Assembly (NCBI RefSeq): GCF_000149955.1
Contig: NC_030995.1
Coordinates: 1,550,001 to 1,614,000 of the forward strand
Length of the DNA: 64,000 nt
Direction: 5' to 3'
Source of the DNA: Fusarium oxysporum f. sp. lycopersici 4287
Lineage: Eukaryota > Ascomycota > Sordariomycetes > Hypocreales > Nectriaceae
Positions within the stretch are counted from its first letter, which is position 1; the number at the start of each line of letters is the position of its first letter. Below, piece after piece: positions 10,474 through 21,569 of this stretch. The translations under genes were made by a program, and so were the position numbers. The notes under the pieces are model-generated. The model worked only from the letters and a program-made list of their open reading frames with translations, was not told the DNA's origin and ran no database searches.

Positions 10474-12217
10474 ATGCCTTCTCCTCAGGCCAACGAAAGC
10501 GATCCTCTCTTGTCCGGCTCCGGTGACGGCCGCTCCGATGCTCAGGCCGATAAGGCCGCCCGGAACTCGCGACTCCGTGAACTCGGCCTCTTTGCCTGGG
10601 CTCTGATTGCCACTGCTGCTGTCATTGTTGTTGCTATCTGGACTCAGCATGAGCAACAAACCAAGCATGATCACAACACGCCCGCTTCTAAGCGAAACCT
10701 CGTCTTCATGGTGTCAGACGGCATGGGCCCTGCACCTTTGTCCTTGACGCGTAGCTTCCGACAACACGTGGAAGAGCTTCCCTTCGGCGATACCCTCACT
10801 CTCGATAAGCATTTCTGGGGCACGAGCCGGACTCGCTCCAGCAGTTCCCTGGTTACAGACAGCGCTGCCGGTGCTACAGCCTTCTCCTGTGGCAAGAAGA
10901 CCTACAATGGTGCTATCTCTACACTCCCTAGCCACGATCCTTGTGGAACAGTCCTAGAAGCTGCCAAGCGTGCTGGATATCATACTGGACTTGTTGTCAC
11001 AACAAAGATTGAGGTATGTATAACTAGAGTGTAACGAAGTCATTACGAAACTAATCAAGACTATCTAGGATGCGACTCCAGCCTGCTTCAACTCCCACGT
11101 GGTCCTCCGCGAGATGGAAGACGAGATTGCTCTTCAACAGATCGGAGAAGGTGTCCTGGGCCGAACTGTTGATCTGATGCTTGGTGGTGGTCGCTGCAAC
11201 TTCTTGCCCAACAGCACAGAGGGCAGCTGCCGAGCCGACGACACGGATGTGATCAAGATTGCAAAGGAAAAGCACAACTGGACCTACACCGACAGTCGCG
11301 CTGGCTTTGACGCTCTCAAGGGTGGCAACAACGTCAAGCTGCCTTTCCTCGGACTCTTTGCCCCAACTGACATCCCCTTTGAGATTGACCGCCGAAACCA
11401 CAACGACGTCTACCCCTCGCTGAGCGAAATGGCCAAGACTGCTCTTCGCGCTCTTGAGAAGGCTACCGAGAAGAGTGACAAGGGCTTCTTCATCATGATC
11501 GAGGGTAGCCGAATTGACCATGCCGGTCATATCAACGATCCTGCAGCTCAGGTCCACGAGGTTCTTGAGTATGACAAGACATTCCAAGCTGTTCTTGATT
11601 TCATCAAGGAAAGCAAGACTGAAACTGTTCTTGTCGCAACCAGCGATCATGAAACTGGTGGTCTTGCCACTGCGATTCAGGAACCCGGTCACCTCCCTGT
11701 CTACAACTGGTACCCCAAGGCCCTCGCGAATGCTACCGCCTCGGCTGAGTGGCTTCACGCCAAGCTCAACACACACCTCGCCTCTGATTCCAGCATCAAG
11801 AAGAATAAGGAGAAGCTAAAGAAGTACATTAACGAGGAACTCATCGTCCGCGGTCTTGGTATCTCCAATGCCTCTGACAAGGAGATCACCACCATTGCCG
11901 ATCACCCTGAGAGCGCCCTTGTCCTCTTCTCAGCTCTCATCTCCCTGCGCGCCCACGTCGGTTGGAGTACCCACGGCCACACTGCCGTCGACGTCAATAT
12001 CTACAGTTCTGGTGGCCCGGGAACAGAGAGCATCCGTGGTAATGTTGAGAACACCGATGTTGGCAAATATCTACGGGAGTATCTTGAGGTTGACGTTGAC
12101 GCGATCACCTCGGAACTCAAGGAAAAGATGAGCAAGGTTAATGTCCAAGATGTTGGCATGGAAGGACTCGATGAAGTTTGGTCTCTCGGCAACAAGTACC
12201 ATGCTATTGAGGTCTAA
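10474..12217 (+). CDS. PHO8: vacuolar-type alkaline phosphatase (Pho8-like)
   Basis: Exons 10474-11013 and 11069-12217 give 562 residues. This is a zinc/magnesium alkaline phosphatase that hydrolyses phosphomonoesters, predicted to be a type II membrane protein with its catalytic domain in the vacuole lumen. It has a short cytosolic tail, a single membrane helix at about residues 38-56 and then the catalytic domain. Visible motifs are metal-binding FMVSDGMG (Asp82), nucleophile-bearing VTDSAAGATAF (Ser130), ATSDHETGG, and STHGHTAVDV near the C-terminal third. The tail contains ESDPLL (residues 8-13), an [DE]xxxL[LI] dileucine signal of the kind that sends yeast Pho8 to the vacuole through AP-3. 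The intron lies just after the TTKIE segment and the second exon resumes DATPACF, as expected for the family. Confidence 0.93.
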
Positions 12218-12770
12218 CGGATGTACTGCATTTCTTAGAATGATTATACGACTTACATGAGTCTAGTAAGAGGTCGGTAGGGAGATTGTGATCAAGATAT
12301 GCAGAGCGGTATACCCAATCTATAGTAGATTTACTCATTAGCCTGCCTATGATGCATATGAACTTTTGAGTTTTCAAACCAGCGCAACTACAGCAACTTC
12401 TTAGCGGCTGTCTGGTGATTTATCGCCCAACAGATATTCCCTGCAATTCACATTAAATCATATAATCAGACTCATCGTAGTCATCCCAGCATGACGTCAG
12501 TGGTAACCGAGTCTAAATGTGTTGTCCAGTTCACCTCAATACAGACCCGAGAAAGTGGGTAGAATATCATGCCTGTTAAGTGCCCACTACAATGCTTGAC
12601 TCCGACAAACATCGAGTAGTCCATTATCTATACGCTAGTTGCCAACAGAGACCACCGACCAGACTCCTGGTTGTTAACTAAACCATGGCCCATAATCAAC
12701 GCTTTAAGCCAATATACTCCTCGCTTGTGGCCGTTAACACCCTTAACCAAACGCCTTTCTCCCTTGATAA
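12218..12770. other. convergent intergenic spacer
   Basis: Holds the 3' ends of the alkaline phosphatase (+) and the hydrolase-phosphatase fusion (-). I see no gene or repeat here. Confidence 0.4.
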
Positions 12771-14675
12771 TCATGACTGGCTGGCAGAAACCGTGTCAAC
12801 ATTGTATCGTACATACAGCCGATCCAGGAAGTGTGAGTGGCGGATCCCGTTAGGCCTCGCCTTGGCAAATGTGTCGATAGCCTCCTGAACACCGAAATCG
12901 CACCGCTCAACGAGATAACATACGATAAAGTATCCCGTGCGGTTGAAACCATAATGGCAGTGCACTCCAATAACACACTGCTCGGGATTGGTCCAGTCCT
13001 CAGCGGTAGCGCGTGCAGGCTGCTGGTCTCTAAGGTCGTCAACTAATTTGATGAAAGCTTCAACCTCACGAGCCTCTGGAGGTATCTTCGAAACTGTGGG
13101 GAACTTGTGATAATAGATTCCAGCTCGTTCTAACCCGCGGGGGTCATAGACAGGCTGGTCTTTTGAGATATCAATGATATCTTTGACGATAGAACCCCAA
13201 TTCGAAACAAAATTCTGTGGACAATGGACATCGTCCACTTCACGAAGTGTCTTGAGTGCCCGGAAAATAGGTTTTCCAGCAGGTCCAATCGGCTCGGATA
13301 CGGGATTGACAGACTTCCATTTGTTAAGGTTCTTGACGTCCCATTTTCCCTCACGGGAGAGGTATTGCAGTTGCCAGGCCAGGGAAAGTCTGCCAGTAAC
13401 GTGTGTGGCAAGGAAATCAGAAATTAACCCAGCAACGGCACGAACTGAGCAGGGAGCGTATAGGACAGCGTGTGTTGCAGGTGACGGCATCATAATGGTC
13501 TTTACTACCTTTCTGGGGTGGTTCGGTTGCGCAGGTAGTTCAGTCATAGTCTCATCGGGGGTTGAGGGATCATTAGGGCTGTCCTCTTCTGAACTGGGAA
13601 GCACCGGAGACTTAGCCTTTGTGAAGTCATCATCATTGAGATCTTCAATAGCTTGTGGCATATGATCCTGCGGTCTTGTAGAAGTACTGACGGGGGCAGC
13701 AGCGTCGGCAATAGCCTCGTGTGTCTCTTCTGATGACCCTGACTCTGGCAGAGTCTTCTCAGGGTCCAATGCTTTAGCAATCTTTTCGGCTTCTTCAGGT
13801 GAAACAACAGTGTCCCCTTTAGCACCTATCAAAAAGACGGGGATATTTAATCCTGCCCAGACCTCCAGGGTTGGGAGACCGCCTTTAGGTTTGCCGTTGT
13901 GATAGAGTGGTAGGGCACCATTAGCCATGCGTCTAAAGACTGGGGTTCGACTCTGTCTGTTAAAGCGATATTGGAGTTTTCGGGTAGCCTCGTCAGCATC
14001 CTTTCCAACGAAACGTATGATACTGGCACTGTTGGGGCCCCCCCAACCTTCCCAGGCTCGCCACAAATTAAACATCCATTCCGGAGCCCAAAGTCCCATC
14101 CGAAACCACCATGTCTTTGATTCATCAGGAGGGCTTGACACAGGGCAAATAGCCACCAACCCTACGACGTACTCGGCTAGCGAAGTTGTATGCTCGAGTT
14201 GCGTGTTGGCCAACTTAGCAGCGAGACTTGTCCCCATGCTGTGGCCGATCAGGACCACTCGTTGGCCTGCGTCCTTGTCTCGATAGTCCTCAATGACTGT
14301 TTCCAGAAGCTCTACCAAAGCATCCGTCGTGTAGGCATCCCAATTAGTGACCGAGAATTCAGATCGGCCACAACCGGGGTAGTCAATTGCCATGCAAGGG
14401 GCTTCATCCACCAGACTACTTAACAGACGATGAAACTGGGCAACAGAGCCACCCAAGCCATGCAGAAATACCAATAGTGGTAATGGAGCAGGTTTTTTGG
14501 GCAGTTGGTCTGCCTTGGCATGTTGTCGGTAGAAAACTCGAATTCCAGAGTATTTGAAACGACTTGTTGTATAGGACTTGAACTCTGAGTGATCCCTCAG
14601 CAAGGTCGGGTCCGTGAGGTGAGGGTCAGTGGAGTCAATGTCGTCCTGTTGGACGCTCGCTGCAGGAGAGGCCAT
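12771..14675 (-). CDS. alpha/beta-hydrolase fused to a Cys-type phosphatase
   Basis: A single 634-residue open frame carries two enzymes. Residues about 60-420 form an alpha/beta-hydrolase: LVFLHGLGG oxyanion region, nucleophile elbow GHSMG (Ser146), acid in GAKGDTVVS (Asp288) and histidine in PSPATHAV (His402). An acidic, Ser/Pro-rich insertion of about 85 residues (305-390) lies between the Asp and His strands. Residues about 470-630 form a cysteine phosphatase with HCHYGFNRTG (Cys573, Arg579), the CX5R signature. Its context (HKFPTVSK...EAFIKL before the loop, then GYFIVCYLVER after it) is closest in my reading to metazoan capping-enzyme RNA triphosphatase and DUSP11 domains. Those also lack the usual general-acid Asp. 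Both catalytic sets look intact. The substrates are unknown. There is no signal peptide or membrane helix, so it is probably cytosolic or nuclear. Confidence 0.85.
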   Translation of the reverse strand: MASPAASVQQDDIDSTDPHLTDPTLLRDHSEFKSYTTSRFKYSGIRVFYRQHAKADQLPKKPAPLPLLVFLHGLGGSVAQFHRLLSSLVDEAPCMAIDYPGCGRSEFSVTNWDAYTTDALVELLETVIEDYRDKDAGQRVVLIGHSMGTSLAAKLANTQLEHTTSLAEYVVGLVAICPVSSPPDESKTWWFRMGLWAPEWMFNLWRAWEGWGGPNSASIIRFVGKDADEATRKLQYRFNRQSRTPVFRRMANGALPLYHNGKPKGGLPTLEVWAGLNIPVFLIGAKGDTVVSPEEAEKIAKALDPEKTLPESGSSEETHEAIADAAAPVSTSTRPQDHMPQAIEDLNDDDFTKAKSPVLPSSEEDSPNDPSTPDETMTELPAQPNHPRKVVKTIMMPSPATHAVLYAPCSVRAVAGLISDFLATHVTGRLSLAWQLQYLSREGKWDVKNLNKWKSVNPVSEPIGPAGKPIFRALKTLREVDDVHCPQNFVSNWGSIVKDIIDISKDQPVYDPRGLERAGIYYHKFPTVSKIPPEAREVEAFIKLVDDLRDQQPARATAEDWTNPEQCVIGVHCHYGFNRTGYFIVCYLVERCDFGVQEAIDTFAKARPNGIRHSHFLDRLYVRYNVDTVSASQS

Positions 14676-15826
14676 AAGTGCGTCTGGGGGTTTAACTCTA
14701 GGATATTGGTGGAGGTATTATAAGTTTGTTGCGGATTTTTTATAATGGATAAGAAAGAGGGTTTGAGTCGCAATTGGGTTTGAGTTTGGGTCGATTGTTC
14801 TAGTTGTATCAGAGATTGAAGCTGCTGTTGAGTCACCAACAAGGTATTATTGGTATTACACGAGTAACACCAAGTTCGCGTGTTTCTCCGACCACCGCAG
14901 CCGTCTTCATACAATCGACATGGAATATGTCAAATAGTACAACGCCGGAAAGACTTGCAATTTCATAGAGAAGCCCAGTTGACAACGGGAACTTGAATGA
15001 TCAACGAACAAGGCCCAGCCAAGCTTTTGAAGTTCTTGGACGGTCGACCCTAGGTATGTGCCCCACGCGAACCGCGGTCAGGGCGCGCCAAAGAACAAAA
15101 ATTGCGTGAAGTGTGACCTAATAATGTCAAAATTCGATGCTGAATTCGATGATCTTCAGTGTGGATATTGTGTGGCGTTGCTGAATTGATATTGATGATG
15201 AGAATGGAAATTTGGTTTTGAGTAATTGTCAAAGTTCAGGGAAGCAACCAATTACACAATTGCATCATACCTTGTGGGCGAATGAGATCGCCATTGGGGG
15301 AACCAATTATTTGTGCAGGAGTGAGGCATGTTGTGCATGGAGCCTACCCTGAAGATGATGGAATTTATGAGTAGAATCTCGAAGAAATGCTCCTTACCTT
15401 GTAATTTTGGTTATCTTTAGTTTTTATCATTGACTCGAATTGGTTCCGAGTACCTTATGGCATTTTGGGGAATGCCAGTCTGTGTTGGTTCAGTAGCTGC
15501 GTCTAAACATGGGTAAACAGTCATGTGTAGTGAATGCAAGTGCTCTGGCCGTATCCATAAATCTCAGCTATATCGCAAATTGGCAATGTAAGTCCCTGCC
15601 CTCCACTGTTAGAAAGATATACCACGGCACATAGAGAATGAATATAGAATTCGAAAACAGAGAGCTTTTCGAATCTCATTCCGATTGCTTTGCATGGGCA
15701 AAATAGTCAGTTTGAGGACTCGCCATTTCCCTGTTTATGATAGCGAATATACAGCATCTTGCCCTCGCGTTCATACTCTTACAATATAAATACACTTTCG
15801 AAATGCGCCTCTCGATTCAACTGCTT
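14676..15826. other. intergenic region, 1.15 kb
   Basis: Promoter side of the minus-strand hydrolase-phosphatase gene; the first 220 bases are rich in T/G on the plus strand, that is A/C-rich leader-like sequence on the minus strand. No gene, tRNA or repeat was recognised. Confidence 0.4.
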
Positions 15827-16590
15827 TCATTCCGCTCCAACACCGTCCTTCCATCCAATGGGTATCAGAGCAGCTGCTACGTTCGAAACACCTCGTTCTG
15901 TGGCCAACAAGTTGAACTGCGCTGCTGCATTTCTCGTGTCTAGGATTTCGATTCGCATACCAAGCTCCGATATAAGTCGTCTCGTTTCGGGTGCCAATGG
16001 CATAATAGATGGGCCGACTCCAATGATGAGGAGATCTATAACTCAATTAGCAAAGAGCATTCTCCTCAAGAATGCCAAATATGTCATGACACAAGTGGCG
16101 AGGATGAACACATACCAGGTCGAGGCCATAGAAGATCAAATAGCGCAAATGCCTTTGGTGGTAGCTCAAACTGGCCCTTCTTGTTGACAAGATTCATTGA
16201 GCCCTTGGCCTCCCACGGGCGCCAGTTGAATACCTCGCCATCAATCAACAAAACGCCATTACCGCCCGTCACAGTGATGCCGCTGTTCAGTCCAAATCCA
16301 TCATACATGCACACGTCGACCGAAGTTGAAGGCGCTGGAGTGTTGCCAAGCACGTCGAGCTCGGCAAAGTCGGTCGGGGGAGGTTGTGCTGGTGGCTGTT
16401 GGTCCTTTCTCCGGCTCGGAAGGGCGTGGAAGAGTCGACGACTTGATGTAGTGGCTTGAGAACGAGGTGAGACTGTCGAGGTGGCGGCTCTGAAAACTGT
16501 AGTCGTGGATCTAGGTCGCGGCGTCTGGATGAGAGCTTGGCACACTGCTCGTTGTGCGCTGCATGGCCGGATGAGACTTCGTGATGCCAT
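15827..16590 (-). CDS. complex I assembly factor, NDUFAF3/DUF498 family
   Basis: Exons 16116-16590 and 15827-16035, with an 80-nt intron, give 227 residues. The protein belongs to the Mth938/NDUFAF3 family, whose mitochondrial member assists early assembly of respiratory complex I. The first 60-70 residues are Arg/Ser/Thr-rich with almost no acidic residues, typical of a mitochondrial presequence. The conserved core follows: VDVCMYDGFGLNSGI, GVLLIDGEVFNW, then across the splice DLLIIGVGPSIMPL, the signature of the family, and LDTRNAAAQFNLLATE. The split Asp codon at the junction (G|AT) restores DLLIIG and confirms the splice. Its neighbour eL34 lies on the same strand 550 bp further on, with no sign of co-regulation. 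Confidence 0.88.
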
Positions 16591-17138
16591 GACTGAATGC
16601 TAATTATGACAATATCGCGGGCTTTCGAGGTATACAGTTGTGGCGGAGGGAAGGATTTCTCGTTTCGATGTAGGAATTGGAAGAGATTATCAAAGTAAGT
16701 GGGGGATAGATAATTTTAGCACGTCATGATTTCACCTCGCCATATTCAGTCTACGTATTTGAGATGACACAAATGGAGAACCCGTTTAAATGACAATGAA
16801 TCAATGAGACACATATTGACAATCCAAGTGGATGTAATTTGAACCAATTGGCGCCGGTAACTTTTATGTCACTTTCATGGTCATAATTTTTAACACCTTC
16901 GCCACACCAACGATACTTCATCACTCATGCACAGTCCACGCCAGCTTGATGTTCTTTTCTCATTCAAGTCACCAAGAGGATAGTAGCAGTCCTAAGACGG
17001 CGGACGGCCAACCATTTGGCACCGGCCCGATGTATCATGCAGTCCCTTTTTGCCTAATGAACACCAAAGCAATGAACCGAGTCCTCAGAGTTCCTTGCCT
17101 TTCCCACGCAAAGCCTAACCTAGCAATGGAAATTGCAT
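16591..17138. other. intergenic spacer
   Basis: Carries the promoter of the minus-strand NDUFAF3-family gene (left part) and the 3' end of eL34 (right part). No further feature seen. Confidence 0.4.
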
Positions 17139-17866
17139 TTATTTCTTCTTCTGGCTCTGCTCCTGCTCCTTGAGCACCTTCTTGACGATCTTCTGCTCCT
17201 CAATGAGGAAAGCTCGGACGATACGGTCGCGGACACAGTTACCGCATCGGGAACCACCGTAGGCGCGCTGGACGGTCTTCTGGGGCTTGGAGATCTGAGA
17301 GTACTCGCGGGGTCGGAGAGCGGGAATCTATGGGAGAATTGAGTCAGTTCTAATATTCCACGGTAGGTCGATAATCCTTTGCGACAGAGGGTAGAGACAA
17401 AACAAGAAGCGGTTGGTTGGATGGGTCATGCCAAATTTCCTTCCTCTCGCGGTATGTGAAGCCATCGGTCTTGATGTCACAGCCGCTCGTTGCCTCGCAT
17501 GCCAGCCAGTACCCGTTTGCCGTCCTCGTGTTGTCTCATCCCTCGTATCGCAGAAGATTCGCTTGTCTTGGTCGACTTACGCCTGAAAGCTTGGAGCCGC
17601 AGTCACCACACTTGGGGACGGTGCCTCGCTTCTTGATGTGCAGCACGCGGAGCTCACCACCGGGGGTACGTATGGTACGGGTAGTGTTGCTTCTCGTGTT
17701 CCAACTGAGAGCATGGTTAGTTCCTGATCGTATGGCCGAGTCGAAAGTATGAGGCTGTATGGCGAGAACCAGGATCTCGACATATTCGAGAGCGAGAAAA
17801 CTCGACAGCTTCGTAGGAAAGAACTCACCCGTTGCGGCGGCGGTAGGTGACTCTGTGGTTAACCAT
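17139..17866 (-). CDS. RPL34: large ribosomal subunit protein eL34
   Basis: Three exons (17829-17866, 17581-17704, 17139-17327) give 116 residues, the usual size for eL34, a cytosolic 60S protein. Exon 1 encodes only [12 protein letters not shown] plus two bases. After the 124-nt intron comes [15 protein letters not shown], then [11 protein letters not shown] and, in exon 3, [15 protein letters not shown], the four-cysteine pattern of the family. The C-terminus ends in a lysine run. The residue completing the first junction gives Trp where many homologues have Tyr (NGWNTRSN), a conservative difference. The early first intron is typical of fungal ribosomal protein genes. Confidence 0.95.
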
Positions 17867-19574
17867 TGTAGCGGCTTGGTGATTTGACTGAGCTGCTCGG
17901 GTTAGTTGGTGTTGGACGTTGGACGCGAGAGTAGGAGAGGAGATTTCGCAAAACACTCGAGTTGTTAATTCTGTGTGGGTGTGTAAAATTCGTAGTGGGG
18001 CTGGCGTGCTAAGCACGTGATACAGCCACAAAGTGGCTTACGCTTTCGCCAGCCGCAGGTTCCACTTGGACTTGGATGTAAAATAGATCCTCAGGGTAGT
18101 TTCATTTAGTTGGTGGTGATCTGTGGATAGAGAGAAGCAACATGCTTCATCTGTGTCAGTTTCGCAGAAACAGATCATATCTCTGTGCTTCCCGAACTCC
18201 GCCGAACAGGTTGAGTTGGGCGAAACGAATTTGCCGTTATTCAATGGATAGACGGTGTGTGATAACAGTGGGATGCATTGAAATGGTGAATCAGGCCTTG
18301 CTTTCCAAACTCCTAAGACCAAAAACTCAGCATAAGTCACAAATTGACTCTTTGGAAACATTCACGCTGATTATTTTGGTTTGTAATTTGCTCTGAATAA
18401 TATGTGCGGTGCCAGTTCTTGTCATTCCTCCATGTCCAGCCAAGGCTATCTACTCACGGCCGATCTCGCGGCCAACCCAACTACTTGTATTCAGATCCAT
18501 AAAAATGTTATTTTCAAGTTTTACTAAATACTGAAACAGTGTCGATATCGAGATACTGAGTCTCAATAGGCCTACTTCTGAGTCTTGACTGAAACTGGTG
18601 CCATATTCCCCTGACTATAAGTCACGATGTAACTCGATAGGTTCTCAGCATAAAATGATATCTTTGTTCTAGTAAACGTTTAGAAATAAGATTAGTCTGT
18701 AGAGGATGGGGAAATCGCTAATATTTATCATCAATGCTTCTCATTTCCCTCCCCCGAGCACTATGAGCCTTTAGCTACCTACTAAAGCTATATACATTCT
18801 ATGATTTGGAGATAGAGGAGAATATGAGTTCTTGCACTCCATGTTCTGAACACTTCATGTAGAGGGTTTAGAAACTAAAATGTAGACTAAGCTAGGCATA
18901 AGTATTGCAGAAGATCCAATGCCATTCTCCCATCATGTTCTCTCCGCCCCCCTTGGCAGCTCGGTATCGGTTTTGCTAGAGTAGGTCTTGCTATGTGGCC
19001 TCCGCCGTCAACCGCGGTGCCATTCGCGAACCGAAAGTTAATATAAAGCTAGGAAGGAAGCCCATTCTCAAAGCAGGAGGAACGTACTTCTATGGACCTC
19101 ACGCCCTTGGATCAGATCTTAGAGTGTGTAGTCGAAGATGATCAACCTATCCTTGCCCTGGAAAAAGGAAACAGTCTTATGGAAACTTAGGGGCTATGCC
19201 TCTCTATTCCCCAAATTATGCAAATCAGGACAATTTGACTGTAATATATCACAAACTCTATAGGAGTTCCCCGAAACCTTGTTCATTTCACTGAGCTTCT
19301 GGCCGCCTCGTCGTTAAAGAAGCAACATCAGAATTCATGGCATCGAGTATCACTAATGAGCGAGGCGGCAATGTTTGTATCATCTATCCATTGGATCGAA
19401 AAAAAAAACTGTGTGGTACTTTGTTCTAAAACTCCATGATATTGATCTACCGTCTTCCAGTAGTGAAAAAAGTCCGAAAGCGTTTTCTGCACCACTCTTG
19501 CTCCTATCATTAATGTCCCGATGATGTAGTTAAACCGTCCATAAACGCCTATGCTATATGTCCCATGTATCTCG
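17867..19574. other. intergenic region, 1.7 kb
   Basis: eL34 promoter at the left end. The remainder has no open frame resembling a known protein and no recognisable repeat. Confidence 0.4.
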
Positions 19575-20088
19575 TTATTCTTCATCCATTCTGAACCAGT
19601 CTGGGTGATCATAATATTCCCAAGTCTTGATATTTGTGGGCTCTTCCTCTTTTCTCTTCTTGGCCTGCGCAAAGATTTCACGACTTTTCTCATCACGCAT
19701 CAAGTCGGTAACCTCTTTGATGTTTGCTTGCGCTTCATTGACTGAGTTCATGAAAGCTGCAAACATGACATCGGCTATACATAGGTGACGGGTCAGCTCA
19801 GGATGTTTCAGAGTATGAGTAGACTAGGGAGCCTACGTGAAGGTTGCTTTTGCACAAGCGGCTTGATCATCTTGGGGATGGTGTCGTTCAATTGCCGGAC
19901 CTGAAACAAGAGCCTGATGAGCAAGTTTGCATCTCGTTTTCTCACGTTGAAAACGACATTACCTTGATGTGCAGAAGCTTGAGGCGTTTCATGGCTTCCT
20001 CAAGGCGCGCCTCATCCCAGCCATCCTGGCCGGCTGCATTTGGCGCCTGAGCCTGAGCCTGATTTTGAACGGCAGGCTGCTGGTTCAT
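19575..20088 (-). CDS. small Mediator-like subunit (Med15_fungi type?)
   Basis: Exons 19963-20088, 19837-19900 and 19575-19774 join in frame to 129 residues. The N-terminus is Gln/Ala-rich (NQQPAVQNQAQAQAP). A helical region follows (ARLEEAMKRLKLLHIK, then VRQLNDTIPKMIKPL), then SPDVMFAAFMNSVNEAQ, and the C-terminus is IKTWEYYDHPDWFRMDEE. The helix pattern and the terminal W..xDHPDW remind me of the short fungal Mediator subunit family annotated as Med15_fungi. This is from memory, so the Mediator link is tentative. If right, it works in the nucleus bridging activators and RNA polymerase II. All three exons have good splice sites and consistent phase, so the gene itself is well supported. An upstream in-frame start at 20160 is less likely. 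Confidence 0.6.
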
Positions 20089-21569
20089 ATTCGCGAATGG
20101 GGTAGGAAGACCGGTAAAAGATAGGGTATCCAGAAGTTGATGGCGCTGAGGAAGCAACACGAGATCGCAGGTGGCCGAGCGAATGAGAGGCTTGCGTGGA
20201 CAATGGGGAAAGGATCAGACTGGCAAAAGTGGACAGGGCTCTATTTTTATTCCGAGATGGATACAAAGGTCTAACAGAAATGGTCAGTGCTTGCACTGTA
20301 AACTTTGTTGACGCAGGGAAACATTCTAGAAGTAAGGAATGGATTGGATGGACGCATACAAAGATTAACTGTGTCTTCGTCTTTGCCTTGCGTGACGTGG
20401 GGCAAGCGTTGTTAGGGGAAGGGAAGAAGTTTTGACGTTTAGATTCCCGTTGGTGCAACCAAGTTCAATCGTAGGCACATGCAGTTGAAGTAAGGTACCT
20501 AAGTCGAACCGTTTTGAGGGAACGAGTCTCGATCGAGCAAGGGACCAGGAACCAGGAACCGGTGACCCGTATAATGGGACTGCAACTGTAGCTGCGACTG
20601 AACTGAACTGAACCCGTCAGAGTAAGCCCGCACCGTGTCGATCGATAGAGGTGACATACCTCGAGTTCTTTGTCTAGACGCCAGAATTGCCAGTGTATCA
20701 CGGTCATCAAGCAAAAGGGTCTACGAGAGAGACAAACACCTCAATGTTCATGAAACAAGCCGAAGCCCGCAACTGCTGCGTCTACCCGTATCAACCACCA
20801 ACTCTAACGCTCTATTCAGCCCGTCCGTCACGTGCTTGGCATCCATACAAACAGCTTTGAAGCCTCAAGCCTGAGCTTCCTCACACCCCCTTCGAACCGT
20901 TTCCCCGTTTCCACCTCGAGAACCTGATTTATATCAAGGCCCAGTGCCTCCGGCAAACACATCTCTTTCATCACAAGCCTGCAATCATTCTTGCTACTTA
21001 CTGTACATATAGTCTCTGCCTTATCTTCCATCGTCGCACCCGCTGAAGCTACACAAAGTCACCATCTCAATCTCTCAGCACGTTGTTTGACCCCTCCACA
21101 CCCTTCCCTCTCCATTCATACTGTCTGGTACCTTACCTCGCCTTGCTCTGCGCGAAGCTACCTCCCCTGGTTTGTGCTTGACATACAAAACGACGCTTCG
21201 CAGCATCCATCAGGTACGTAGATTGCACCCTGCTGTCACCTACGGCCCCGCCTTTCTGCAGGTCTGGCCTGTGAATGGTCCGCCTGGCCCGGACCGGATC
21301 AACACTAAACCTTGTTAGGTCCATACTTGTATCACAGTTAGAACAGTGCGGGAAAGTCGAACCCAGCCTTTTGCATACCTGCCCTGTGTACTACAGCATC
21401 GCGACCAAAACCAACAGCATCTCTCGTCCATTCGCGATCTCATTCTACGCCTTGCACCCGGTCTTTTTAAAGCACTCCGAAGCCATTTATTCTTGGGCAA
21501 ACTTATTTGCCCTCCCCGCTTTATCTAAACCGTTCCGTTACAACCGCCACCCTGGCTCAATCACTCGTC
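20089..21569. other. intergenic region and leader of the FAR1-like gene
   Basis: Separates the divergent Mediator-like gene and the FAR1-type gene. The right 650 bases (about 20,880-21,560) are C/T-rich on the plus strand with several potential intron-like GTACGT...TAG stretches, consistent with a long, possibly spliced leader. No protein is supported. Confidence 0.4.

Noticed and set aside
11051..11776. Minus-strand 241-residue open frame
   Set aside because: Antisense shadow of the alkaline phosphatase exon; no domain and the sense strand is clearly coding.
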